A stretch of DNA of 34,167 nucleotides from Methanosarcina sp. Ant1 (GTDB lineage: Archaea; Halobacteriota; Methanosarcinia; Methanosarcinales; Methanosarcinaceae), in NCBI GenBank assembly GCA_001714685.2, contig MDTP02000066.1, positions 1 through 34,167 of the forward strand, given 5' to 3'. Positions 15,881 to 23,521 of the stretch are shown piece after piece. How positions within the stretch are numbered: the stretch's first letter is position 1; each line of letters opens with the position of its first letter. Under the pieces are notes generated by a model. It saw nothing but the letters and a program-made list of their open reading frames with translations, did no database searches and was not told where the DNA came from. The position numbers and the translations under genes were made by a program.

Positions 15881-17212
15881 GTGCTGAGCAAAAAAGGACC
15901 GGTAAACATGCTTATGGAAAGGGTTCCCCGTTTCCTCCCTATTTTTTTTCTATGCTTCACCCTTATAGCCGTCTTTGTACCCGTTGCTGGGGCAGGGCCT
16001 GATAATAAGGTGCTTGTGCTTGAAATTTCCGAAGCCATAACCCCGGCTTCAGATGATATCATAGCTAATGCAATAGCAAAAGCTGAAAATGAAAATTTCG
16101 AGGCTCTCGTCATCAGCCTGGACACCCCTGGGGGAGGACTGGTAGAAACCCAGACAATCATAAGGATAATTGAGAATACAACCGTTCCTGTTATCGGATA
16201 TGTACCTGAGGGCGGGAAAGCCTGGTCAGCTGGGACTCTTATCCTGATGGGAACCGATATTGCTGCAATGGCTCCTTTCACGGTGATTGGTTCAGCGCAG
16301 CCAGTGCAGATATCCGCAGAGGGGACAAAACCCATCGAAGACGAAAAGATAATAAACGCTCTTGTCAAGTTTTCGGTTACAACTGCCAGCAAACACGGGA
16401 GAAATGAGACTTTTGCAGAAGAGGTAATTACGAAAAACAAAAATCTTGACGCTCAAGAAGCCCTCGAAGCAGGTGTAATAGAATATCTAGCTCCTTCAAT
16501 CTCGTATTTGCTGTCCCAGACCAACGGGCAGGTTGTTAAAGGAAAGGTTCTCAGGACTGGAAGTTCAAGCATTGAAAATTACGAACCCCCCCTTTCTCTT
16601 GCTTTATTGGGGCTCATCTCGAACCCGATCCTTTCTTCCCTTCTTTTGACTATCGGGCTTTACGCCATCATTTTTGGGATCTCAAGTCCTGGAGCCGGGG
16701 CAGAAGTTTTTGGGATCATTGCAATAGTGCTTGGGCTGATAGGTACAGGGTTTAATATTAATGTGGGTGCAATCTTCCTCATCCTTGTAGGGATAGGACT
16801 TCTTATTCTGGAAATTAAGATTCCAGGTTTTGGAATTTTCGGATTTGCCGGTCTAATTAGCCTTATAATAGGGAGTACACTCCTTATACCCATGGGAGGT
16901 GAAAACATCTACACTCCCGAATTCAGGAGGCTTCTGACCCTGACTGTTGTCGCCCCTACGGTTGTTTTCGGGTTATTCCTGGTCTTTGCAATTTATAAAG
17001 TAAGCGAGATAAGAAAGAAAAAACCGGTTATAGGATCAATTATAGGAGATACTGCCCGAACCATCGACCCTCTTGGGCCAGGGAAGTCAGGATTTGTCCG
17101 TTACAGTGGAGAGTACTGGCAAGCCAGATCCGATGAGGAAATAGAAGCTAAAGAAGAAGTGGAAATTATTGGAAAAGAAAGGGAAGTGCTTCTCGTAAAG
17201 CGAAAAACGTAA
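15881..17212 (+). CDS. NfeD long-form membrane serine protease (ClpP class)
   Basis: The 443-aa protein has a signal peptide (about residues 15-37), a ClpP/SppA-like protease domain (about 45-225) and four to five membrane helices. It ends in a soluble OB-fold NfeD domain (about 375-440: GDTARTIDPLGPGKSGFVRY). Catalytic features are visible: SLDTPGGG for the oxyanion loop, the Ser in GGKAWSAGTLILMG, and a conserved Lys in the helix before GRNETFAE. In characterised archaeal homologues this protease cleaves the partner slipin, encoded just upstream. The frame starts at GTG 15881, four bases after GAAGGA; an ATG at 15908 would keep the full signal peptide and is equally possible. Likely role: membrane quality control. 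Confidence 0.9.
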   Translation: MLSKKGPVNMLMERVPRFLPIFFLCFTLIAVFVPVAGAGPDNKVLVLEISEAITPASDDIIANAIAKAENENFEALVISLDTPGGGLVETQTIIRIIENTTVPVIGYVPEGGKAWSAGTLILMGTDIAAMAPFTVIGSAQPVQISAEGTKPIEDEKIINALVKFSVTTASKHGRNETFAEEVITKNKNLDAQEALEAGVIEYLAPSISYLLSQTNGQVVKGKVLRTGSSSIENYEPPLSLALLGLISNPILSSLLLTIGLYAIIFGISSPGAGAEVFGIIAIVLGLIGTGFNINVGAIFLILVGIGLLILEIKIPGFGIFGFAGLISLIIGSTLLIPMGGENIYTPEFRRLLTLTVVAPTVVFGLFLVFAIYKVSEIRKKKPVIGSIIGDTARTIDPLGPGKSGFVRYSGEYWQARSDEEIEAKEEVEIIGKEREVLLVKRKT

Positions 17213-17222
17213 TATTTCCTTT

Positions 17223-17290
17223 CTTTTCTGTTACTCGAGGATATCTTTTCTGTTACTCGAGGACATCTTTTCTGTTTTACTCGAGGATAT
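17223..17290. repeat. Three tandem 22-24-bp repeats between convergent genes
   Basis: CTTTTCTGTTACTCGAGGAT units start at 17223, 17245 and 17267; the third has a 2-base insertion. T-rich blocks on one strand end each unit, so transcripts from the nfeD-type gene may terminate here. The opposing gene ends at 17307. Confidence 0.6.
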
Positions 17291-17306
17291 CCAGGCATTA
17301 TTCAGT

Positions 17307-18641
17307 TTAATTTTTCTTTTTGCCTCTTATATGTTCAAGAACCCTATGCTTTTTATCGATAGCTTCTTCCGCTGCTCTGTCGATTGCAGCCCTCATATCC
17401 TCAAAATCTCGAGGGTTCTCTTCACCGTGCACCTTTTTAACAGGGGTATAGGCTGATTCTCGGAATCTGGGCGCAAAGTCTCGGATTTCCCCATTGACTA
17501 TAATTTCTGCTCCGCTTCCTTCTTCCACACGACCGATGATATCAATCTCGACATTTGCAGCCCGAACAGTTTCAAGAATCTCAGAGGCATATTCCGGTGG
17601 GGCAATAACCAGCAGGGCATCGAGAGACACGCCGAGGTAATCAATTTTAAGGAGCTCAAGCATGGAAAGCACCTTTGGGTTCACAAGAGCCCTTATTTTT
17701 TCTTCTTCAAAGACCATTTTTACGCATGCGGTCTTTGAGATTTCCCTGGCATCACCCCGGATTCCTCCATTGGTAACGTCGGTCATGGAATGGACCTTCC
17801 TGTAAAGTCCCGACTGCAGCAGAGCCTCACAGGCTTCCAGGAAACGGATGTTGATAGTCTCTTCCACGACATCATGCATTCCATAGTAAAGTGCAGTTGT
17901 GGAAATCGTGCCCCCACCTGCTCCTTCAGTCATAAGGATAAGGTCCCCTACCCGCGTTTGATTCCTGGAAGTAAGGGAAGAGGTTATACCTACAGCGCCA
18001 ACACCGCCTGTCATTCGTTCGCCTATGACCATATCCCCACCGATTCGAAGGGTGCTTCCGGTTATAAGAGGTATTCCGGTTAGTTCCGAAACCGTAGTGA
18101 TTCCTGCAATATGGTCAAATATCTTTGCCACATCTCCATCGTCTGCTATATGAATGTCGGAAAGCATAGCCAGCGGGCGGGATCCCATGGAATAGATATC
18201 ACGTAGAGCTGCCCTGGCTACATGAAAGCCTGAGAGAAAAGGAAAATCGCTCAGACGAGAGTGGATACCGTCAACCGTGACCACCAGATATTCATCACCG
18301 ATTTTGACAACCCCTGAGTCGTCAAGCTGGGAACTGTCTACAACTGCACCTGTCTGGCCTATAACCTCTCCGAGCTTGGAGTGAACGTAGAAATCCCCTG
18401 TGCCCCTGGAACCTACCCCGAATTCTCCCATTGAGACTCCTGAGAAAGTTGGACTTAGCACATCTCCTTCTACATTAAGTGTTGCTTTTGCCTCGCAAAC
18501 TACCGCAGCCGCAATCTCATGAGCCCTTTCGGGACTTATGTCCTTAATTTCAAGAATCCTTGAAGCCAGCTGTACTTCAAGCCCTGCTTCATTTGATGGG
18601 TCCTTTCTGAGAGCCCGTTTTGCATAGCCTTCTATATCCAT
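17307..18641 (-). CDS. AIR synthase (PurM/HypE/SelD superfamily)-related protein
   Basis: About 444 aa. An N-terminal helical domain (about residues 1-65, ALRKDPSNEAGLEVQL) precedes a PurM-like ATP-binding fold. That fold contains DDSGVVKIGDEYLVVTVDG, the FHVARAALRDIYSMGSRPLA helix, LITGSTLRIGGD, and the PurM C-terminal motif MTDVTNGGIRGDA. These match the superfamily of AIR synthase, HypE and thiamine-phosphate kinase, with the HypE-like COG1973 group the closest guess. No C-terminal HypE cysteine is present, so carbamoyl transfer like that of HypE is unlikely. Start chosen at ATG 18641 (MDIEGYAKRAL); an ATG three codons upstream (18650) is possible, and a longer frame to 18749 has an unlike N-terminus. 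hisH lies upstream on the same strand, about 230 bp away. Confidence 0.7.
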   Translation of the reverse strand: MDIEGYAKRALRKDPSNEAGLEVQLASRILEIKDISPERAHEIAAAVVCEAKATLNVEGDVLSPTFSGVSMGEFGVGSRGTGDFYVHSKLGEVIGQTGAVVDSSQLDDSGVVKIGDEYLVVTVDGIHSRLSDFPFLSGFHVARAALRDIYSMGSRPLAMLSDIHIADDGDVAKIFDHIAGITTVSELTGIPLITGSTLRIGGDMVIGERMTGGVGAVGITSSLTSRNQTRVGDLILMTEGAGGGTISTTALYYGMHDVVEETINIRFLEACEALLQSGLYRKVHSMTDVTNGGIRGDAREISKTACVKMVFEEEKIRALVNPKVLSMLELLKIDYLGVSLDALLVIAPPEYASEILETVRAANVEIDIIGRVEEGSGAEIIVNGEIRDFAPRFRESAYTPVKKVHGEENPRDFEDMRAAIDRAAEEAIDKKHRVLEHIRGKKKN

Positions 18642-18831
18642 ATAAACCATCTCTTGCAGATATCTCGGCCCTAATATTGAAGGGCAGGGAATTGCACAAG
18701 TATTAATCTGCTGAACTAAGTATTCTAATTTAAAGAGCTTAAGAGTCATAACTTAACTGTTGAATAAAAATAAAAAGTAAATTTTAAAATTTATTTCAAG
18801 CTTTAATACAAAAGCAAATTCTCCAGATATC

Positions 18832-18888
18832 TTTCAGCACATTTTACATCTTTTCAGCACATTTTACATCTTTTCAGCACATTTCTAC
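18832..18888. repeat. 20-bp tandem repeat across the hisH stop codon
   Basis: TTTCAGCACATTTTACATCT occurs twice in full (18832, 18852) and once in part (18872), where it includes the last hisH codons and stop. The 3' end of hisH has therefore been duplicated into the intergenic DNA. Confidence 0.65.
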
Positions 18889-19482
18889 AAAATTTTTCAG
18901 GATCTTCAGCCCGGTAGATCCACTTTTCTCAGGGTGAAATTGGGTACCCATCACATTGCCTTTCGAGCTGACCACAGAAGCTGAAAATTCCAGCCCATAA
19001 TTACACGATGCAAGGGTATTTTCAGGAGTCGTGTCCACGTAGTAAGAATGTACGAAATATACGAAAGAGTTTTCAGGAATGCCTTCAAACAAAGGGTGAT
19101 CCTGCTTGATTCCAATATTATTCCAGCCCATATGAGGTACTTTTAATTCTGACTTTGGAAAGCGTAGAACCTTGCCAGAAATAAAGTCAAGCCCGTCGGT
19201 CAGCTTCCCTTCCTCAGAAGAGCTCATCAGAACCTGCTGTCCGAGGCAAATTCCAAGAATCGGTTTTCCTGACCTTATGTAATCTTGTATAATTCCTTTG
19301 ATGGGGACAAGGCATTTCATCGCATCCACAAAAGCGCCGACACCAGGGAGAATTACCCCGTCTGCGGCAAGGATCTCCTCAGGATCCCCGGAAATAGCTG
19401 GACTGGCGCCAACGTGTTCTAGCCCCTTTTGAACACTCCGGAGATTTCCAAGCCCGTAATCGAGAATCACTATTCTTTTCAT
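18874..19482 (-). CDS. hisH: Imidazole glycerol phosphate synthase, glutamine amidotransferase subunit
   Basis: The 202-aa class I glutamine amidotransferase supplies ammonia from glutamine to HisF in the fifth step of histidine synthesis. Visible features: the N-terminal ILDYGLGNLRSV, the nucleophile Cys79 in GKPILGICLGQQ, and the His183/Glu185 pair in GTQFHPEKSG. VHSYYVD, also typical of HisH, is present. Length matches the family. No hisF or other his gene is in the window, as is common for scattered his genes in methanogens. The ATG follows GTTAGAGCT, a weak ribosome binding site, with an AT-rich likely promoter near 19598-19615. The stop codon lies inside a tandem repeat. Confidence 0.95.
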   Translation of the reverse strand: MKRIVILDYGLGNLRSVQKGLEHVGASPAISGDPEEILAADGVILPGVGAFVDAMKCLVPIKGIIQDYIRSGKPILGICLGQQVLMSSSEEGKLTDGLDFISGKVLRFPKSELKVPHMGWNNIGIKQDHPLFEGIPENSFVYFVHSYYVDTTPENTLASCNYGLEFSASVVSSKGNVMGTQFHPEKSGSTGLKILKNFVEMC

Positions 19483-19859
19483 AGCTCTAACAAATAAGTT
19501 AAAATAGATTAAGCTTACGACAACAGAAAAGAGGATAAAGATAATTAAAAGGACAAGAATTAAGCAGAAAAATTAAAGGCTGATTTTTTAGTGAAGCAAT
19601 ATAAATAAATTCTTGATTTTTATTATATATCGTTTTAAATTATAATCTTTCCAACCTATATATGTATATGGGTTAAATATATAGATATGGAGATTATCTA
19701 TATATACAAGAATATCCTATTGCATTTATCCGATAAACATTTAGCCCATTACCGTCCTCCCCACATCAAAAAATACCCAAAAATCTCTTCCTGATAGACC
19801 TCTTCTCTACAGTAATGGGTGAAAAATCGGATTTTTCTTTTTTCAAGTACTGGTGATCC

Positions 19860-19922
19860 GATTCCAAAATAGACGCATAATTCTGTATATAATTTTGATT
19901 TTGAACTGAAATATCTACATTA
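19860..19922 (+). repeat. Dispersed ~63-bp repeat, copy 2
   Basis: This matches 10131-10194 with a few substitutions. It ends at the TA where the MITE at 19921 starts, whereas copy 1 continues into unrelated sequence, so the MITE probably inserted at this edge. Confidence 0.5.
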
Positions 19923-20104
19923 AGAGCCTATCCGAAAAGTCATAATGGCATGTTGTAAAAAGTCATAATGGCATGTTGTAAAAAGTCATAATGGCATGTT
20001 GTAAAGTTACACTAGGTCTATAATATCAAGTATCGTTTCCGGCTGTGTATGTTGCCAATTGTAAAAGCTATAGTAGGTCACAACACTTTTCGGATAGGCT
20101 CTTA
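19921..20104. mobile_element. MITE with 18-bp terminal inverted repeats, TA flanks
   Basis: AGAGCCTATCCGAAAAGT at the left is mirrored perfectly at the right, each flanked by TA, which fits an IS630/Tc1-like TA duplication. The 184-bp element carries no gene. Near the left end a 23-bp unit beginning AAAAGTCATAATGGCATG is tandemly repeated three times; the sister copy at 22779-22917 has only one unit. Same orientation as that copy. Confidence 0.75.
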
Positions 20105-20199
20105 GCGCCTTCTCAATAAAAATACAGTAGGTTAATAGCTTATTTGCTATTTAGATGATAAAAACTTTGATTTTAATTTTATAAAGCATTATGTTCCAT

Positions 20200-20251
20200 A
20201 ATTATGGCATTCAATCCAAAAAATATGAAAGCGAAAGCGAATGCCATAATT
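20200..20251. repeat. 13-bp perfect stem, 26-base loop, upstream of pstS
   Basis: AATTATGGCATTC (20200-20212) pairs exactly with GAATGCCATAATT (20239-20251). A 25-codon ATG frame (MAFNPKNMKAKANAIIANTH plus five residues) starts at 20204 inside the stem and ends at 20281. It could be a small RNA, a regulatory leader or chance; no T-tract follows. Confidence 0.35.
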
Positions 20252-20565
20252 GCAAATACACATCGTTTTCCAAAAAACTAAGTTTTTATTCGACTTTGTG
20301 ATCAATTCTAAAGATAAATAAAGAATATGGTTATAAATAATGAGTTTTTAAAGTGTTTTTTTGACTAGAAGCTTTAATTTAATACTTAATGTCAAAAAGA
20401 GGCACTTAATATCCTTAATTCGCACAATAACTTTGGAAGATATTAATTAATTTTTTATCAATGTAGCCCCTATTTTATCTATATTTTGTATAGTGACTAT
20501 ATACTTAATTACTTAAGCTGATGCACCTATTCCATATTTACTTCTCAATAGTATATATCGAGAAT

Positions 20566-20575
20566 CTTTATATAG
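20566..20575 (+). promoter_or_regulatory. Candidate TATA box for pstS
   Basis: CTTTATATAG lies about 90 bp before the pstS ATG in AT-rich DNA and fits an archaeal TATA box, giving a leader of roughly 65 bases. GTATATATCG at 20551 is a second option. Confidence 0.4.
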
Positions 20576-20666
20576 TTCGCTCTTTTTATTATGCTCTATA
20601 CGGGTTGCAAGTTTAATGTACATAGATTATTGACTTGTCGTATTTATTTAAAGGAGTATCTTTGAC

Positions 20667-21614
20667 ATGGCAAATAAATTAAAAACCTACACAATCCTCA
20701 CATTACTGGTGATTGGACTTGTGTTTCTGGGAATTGGATGTGCTGAAAAAAATAGTGGAGGTTCTGCCCCTGCTCAGAATATCTCTTCAGAAGGAGCCCC
20801 AGTACAGGAAGCTACTGCCTCCGAAGCACCACAGGGCACTGATGCCTCTGGAGAACAGAGCATTTCTGTGAAAGGCTCTGACACAATTCTGCCTCTTGCA
20901 CAGGCTGAAGCTGAAGAATTCATGAATGAAAGCTCTGGGAAAAGTGTATCAGTTACGGGAGGCGGGTCCGGTGTTGGGATTGCAGCTCTCATTGACGGGC
21001 AGGTAGACATTGCTACTGCATCCAGAGAAATAAATGCTAACGAAACCGAAGCCGCTAAAAAGAATGGAATCAATCCTGTGGAGCATTCTATTGCCTATGA
21101 CGGAATTACAGCGGTTGTAAACCCTGCAAATCCGGTTTCTGAACTTACCTTTGACCAGCTTCGCGGCATCTACAATGGGAGCATCAGCAACTGGAAAGAA
21201 GTTGGCGGTGAAGATAAGCCGATTGCAGTAATTTCCAGGGACAGCAGTTCCGGAACTTATAAAGACTTCCAGAAAGATGTTATGCTTGGGGATGAATACC
21301 GGCCCGATGCCCTTACTCAGCCTGCTACAGGAGGAGTAGTTGGTGAGGTTTCTCAGAACCCCAACGCAATCGGATACATCGGCTTTGCATACATCGATAA
21401 TAGCATAAAGGCCTTAAGCCTGGACAAAGGAAACGGATCCGTAACTCCAACTGCTGAAAGCATTCTAAATGGTGCATACCCGCTTTCGAGGGCTCTCTAC
21501 TTCTATACCAATGGGGAACCTTCAGGTCCCACAAAGGAATTCATCGACTTTGTGTTGAGCGAGAAAGGGCAGAACCTTGTGAGTGAAGTCGGGTACATCC
21601 CGCTAAAAAAGTAA
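20667..21614 (+). CDS. pstS: Phosphate ABC transporter substrate-binding lipoprotein PstS
   Basis: The 315-aa periplasmic-type phosphate-binding protein has a lipoprotein signal (hydrophobic residues 9-24, Cys25 in LGIGCAEK), a Ser/Ala/Gly/Pro-rich linker to about residue 70, and the phosphate-binding fold. Ligand-site motifs are SVKGSDTILPLAQ, VTGGGSGVGIAAL, ATASREINANE and SRDSSSGTYKDFQK. It would capture phosphate outside the membrane and hand it to PstCA. AAAGGAG ten bases ahead of the ATG sets the start. The gene looks intact, but its normal partners downstream are destroyed (pstC-pstB fusion relic, frameshifted phoU), so it has no local permease. It may serve another Pst copy elsewhere or be on the way to decay. 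Confidence 0.93.
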   Translation: MANKLKTYTILTLLVIGLVFLGIGCAEKNSGGSAPAQNISSEGAPVQEATASEAPQGTDASGEQSISVKGSDTILPLAQAEAEEFMNESSGKSVSVTGGGSGVGIAALIDGQVDIATASREINANETEAAKKNGINPVEHSIAYDGITAVVNPANPVSELTFDQLRGIYNGSISNWKEVGGEDKPIAVISRDSSSGTYKDFQKDVMLGDEYRPDALTQPATGGVVGEVSQNPNAIGYIGFAYIDNSIKALSLDKGNGSVTPTAESILNGAYPLSRALYFYTNGEPSGPTKEFIDFVLSEKGQNLVSEVGYIPLKK

Positions 21615-21668
21615 ATAAGTGAAGGATATTTCAAGGGAATAAAATATTTAACAGGAATTAAGGAAAAG

Positions 21669-22009
21669 GAGATCGAATAGGCGCTGTTTTCAGTCAGTGC
21701 CCCTACGGTCGTAATCCTTCTCCTTATATGCCTTTTTTATTCGGGATAGTCTACTTCTCTTTAAAGACACGTCTTTTCTGGACTTTCTTACCGGGAAGTT
21801 CTGGTATCCAACATCCGTAAACAAGCAATTTGGGATACTGCCTTTTCTTTTGACCCTCTTGTTATACTGCCGGAGCAATTCTTTTTGCGACGCCCATGGG
21901 AGTTGTTATCCTTAGGGGAGAATTTATTGAGTTAGGTCAAAGAAGGCAGATTTTTCATAACAATCAAGAAAAGAATACTGAGGATTACATTACCTGCAGG
22001 TTTGGGTGA
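21669..22009 (+). pseudogene. pstC 5' part fused to pstB 3' end (deletion remnant)
   Basis: After an AAAAGGAGA ribosome binding site, broken frames encode the start of PstC. ALFSVSAPTVVILLLICLF is followed, after a frame change, by DFLTGKFWYPTS, NKQFGILPFLL and, after another, TAGAILFATPMGVV. At about 21905 the sequence passes directly into LRGEFIELGQRRQIF and TEDYITCRFG followed by a stop, the characteristic C-terminus of the ATPase PstB. The rest of pstC, all of pstA and about 90 percent of pstB are missing. In-frame stops and frameshifts in the pstC part show that the relic is not translated usefully. phoU follows directly, as in intact pstSCAB-phoU operons. Confidence 0.8.
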
Positions 22010-22106
22010 TTGAAAATCTCGAGAACGATATCTAAAGCAGCTGGATCTACTCAAGGAGTCAGTAATTTCATTTGGAAAGACGGTTGAACTGGTCTTCAAC
22101 GATTCG

Positions 22107-22664
22107 ATGATTGCAGTTATAGATCTAGATGTCAAGCTTGCTGAAAGAACACTTGCTCTTGAGGCAAAAGCGGATAAATTTGAGGACGAAATTGAGATCT
22201 CCATTAGTGACCTGCTTGCGCTTCAGCAGCCCATGGCCAGCGATCTTCGGCTTGTAGTATCCTCTCTCAAGATCTCAGCGGACCTCAAAAGAATTATGGG
22301 ACTTTCAATCAATATTGCCAAAATTCCCGGAAGAATCGAAGGTGGACATATAAGACCTCCCATAAATATGAAAAAAATGGCGGATATTGCAGCATACATG
22401 CTTGAGAATTCCATTAAAGCTTTCGAGACCCAAGATGCTGAACTCGCAAGGGCTACAGCAGCTCGGGACGAAGATGTGGACAAGCTCTTTTATGCAGTCT
22501 GGGTTGAGTTGATCGAAATGATGGCAAAAGATACGAGCATCATTTCCAGAGCCACGTATTTACTTTTCCTGATTCGCTACATTGAAAGGATTGCTGATCA
22601 CTGTTGTAATGTTTGTGAGAGTATAGTCTATCTTACTACGGCTGAGCGGGTCAAAGTAAATTGA
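22107..22664 (+). CDS. phoU: PhoU-like phosphate regulator, N-terminus frameshifted
   Basis: The intact frame from ATG 22107 gives 185 aa of a two-repeat helical PhoU protein, with ALQQPMASDLRLVVSSLKIS and YIERIADHCCNVCES as repeat signatures. PhoU normally links Pst activity to phosphate signalling. In the same frame, codons 22014-22106 upstream still encode PhoU residues (RERYLKQLDLLKESV, FGKTVELVFNDS) but begin right after an in-frame TGA. A TTG at 22010, next to the pstB stop, would restore the usual start if one A of the AAAA run were absent. So either a frameshift removed the first about 32 residues, or this run is a sequence error. The shortened protein lacks its first helix; function is doubtful. 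Confidence 0.75.
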   Translation: MIAVIDLDVKLAERTLALEAKADKFEDEIEISISDLLALQQPMASDLRLVVSSLKISADLKRIMGLSINIAKIPGRIEGGHIRPPINMKKMADIAAYMLENSIKAFETQDAELARATAARDEDVDKLFYAVWVELIEMMAKDTSIISRATYLLFLIRYIERIADHCCNVCESIVYLTTAERVKVN

Positions 22665-22778
22665 AAAACTTTTTGACAATATGTAGTCGCCCCCGAAATA
22701 TACTGCAACATTATTATATTAAGGATAAATATATTAATTGACTTATAATTATGGATCTGTTTACTACCATGCTATTAC

Positions 22779-22917
22779 TAAGAGCCTATCCGAAAAGTCA
22801 ATAATTGCATGTTGTAAAAGATACAAAGAGTCTTTAACGTCGAGTATTCGTTCAGGTTGTGTATATGGCCAATGTAAAAGTTGCAGTAGGTCATAACACT
22901 TTTCGGATAGGCTCTTA
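22779..22917. mobile_element. Second full MITE of the AGAGCCTATCCGAAAAGT family
   Basis: This 139-bp element has perfect terminal inverted repeats flanked by TA on both sides. Internal blocks GCATGTTGTAAAA, GGCCAATGTAAAAG and CAGTAGGTCATAACACTT match the 19921 copy. With that copy it brackets the pstS-phoU remnant in the same orientation. No gene inside. Confidence 0.75.
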
Positions 22918-23081
22918 GTGTGGTCTTCAATATCCTCGGAGTAATTAGCTTGATTATGTCACATTACAAGGTGAAGCGTTATCATTAGATCTCGTATGCC
23001 AAAGATATTGTTCGTAGTGAAATCGAGAACAGCGATTGGAATAACTTCTAAGCTGACAAAGTCAAGTGTTTATCTTCACGT
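22918..23081. other. Short intergenic region after MITE
   Basis: No gene recognised. A stretch reading SYAKDIVRSEIENSDWNN near 22975-23050 is protein-like but interrupted by stops; it may be a relic. Confidence 0.2.
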
Positions 23082-23462
23082 TTACTTGTTGACTTGGTTT
23101 TCAATTTCGGAATGAGTTTGTGTATATTCGTCTTGTAAACTGGTGTATTCGCTGAGTGCCATCTCAAGCTCTAACTTTATTAATTTGGCTTTTGCTTTTT
23201 TTATTAAAGTTTTGTCTGCTGCTATTTTGTCGAAATTTTCGATGTCATTTGAAAACTGTTTTATTTCATCCTTTGAAATAAGTTTATCTTCTTTCGCTTC
23301 TTTTAACAGACTCCTCTTATTTTCTTTTATGGTATTTGCTTTACTCACTATATCTTCTAGTTTTGCGATATTGGATTTAAGTTTACTGATTTCTTCTGGT
23401 ATATTAGTGTCTTCTGTCATCGTATCACTCTTAACTGTCATCGTATTCTTCTTAACTGTCAT
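23082..23462 (-). CDS. 126-aa coiled-coil protein
   Basis: Almost the whole protein is predicted helical coiled coil (heptad-like Leu/Ile/Lys/Glu pattern, about residues 20-120), with no cysteine and no membrane helix. The N-terminus is built from a repeated 21-bp unit: ATGACAGTTAAG, again ATGACAGTTAAG, then ATGACAGAAGAC, giving three in-frame ATGs (residues 1, 8 and 15). A GAGGGAG ribosome binding site lies just ahead of the first. The family is unknown. It lies directly downstream, on the same strand, of a decayed pentapeptide-repeat gene and may once have formed an operon with it. Confidence 0.6.
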   Translation of the reverse strand: MTVKKNTMTVKSDTMTEDTNIPEEISKLKSNIAKLEDIVSKANTIKENKRSLLKEAKEDKLISKDEIKQFSNDIENFDKIAADKTLIKKAKAKLIKLELEMALSEYTSLQDEYTQTHSEIENQVNK

Positions 23463-23521
23463 CGTCTCCCTCTTAAATAGTTATATTTGGTCGCTTATAA
23501 TAAGTATAAAATCATTAACTG

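Larger units (their letters stand above)
19483..20666. other. 1.2-kb intergenic region between hisH and pstS
   Basis: This divergent upstream region holds a dispersed repeat (19860-19922), a full MITE (19921-20104), a stem-loop with a 25-codon ORF (20200-20281) and the pstS promoter. A near-palindrome AACCTATATATGTATATGGGTT-like block lies around 19650-19675, and CCCATTAC/GTAATGGG pairs across about 65 bp near 19745-19820. No full-size gene is present. Confidence 0.4.
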
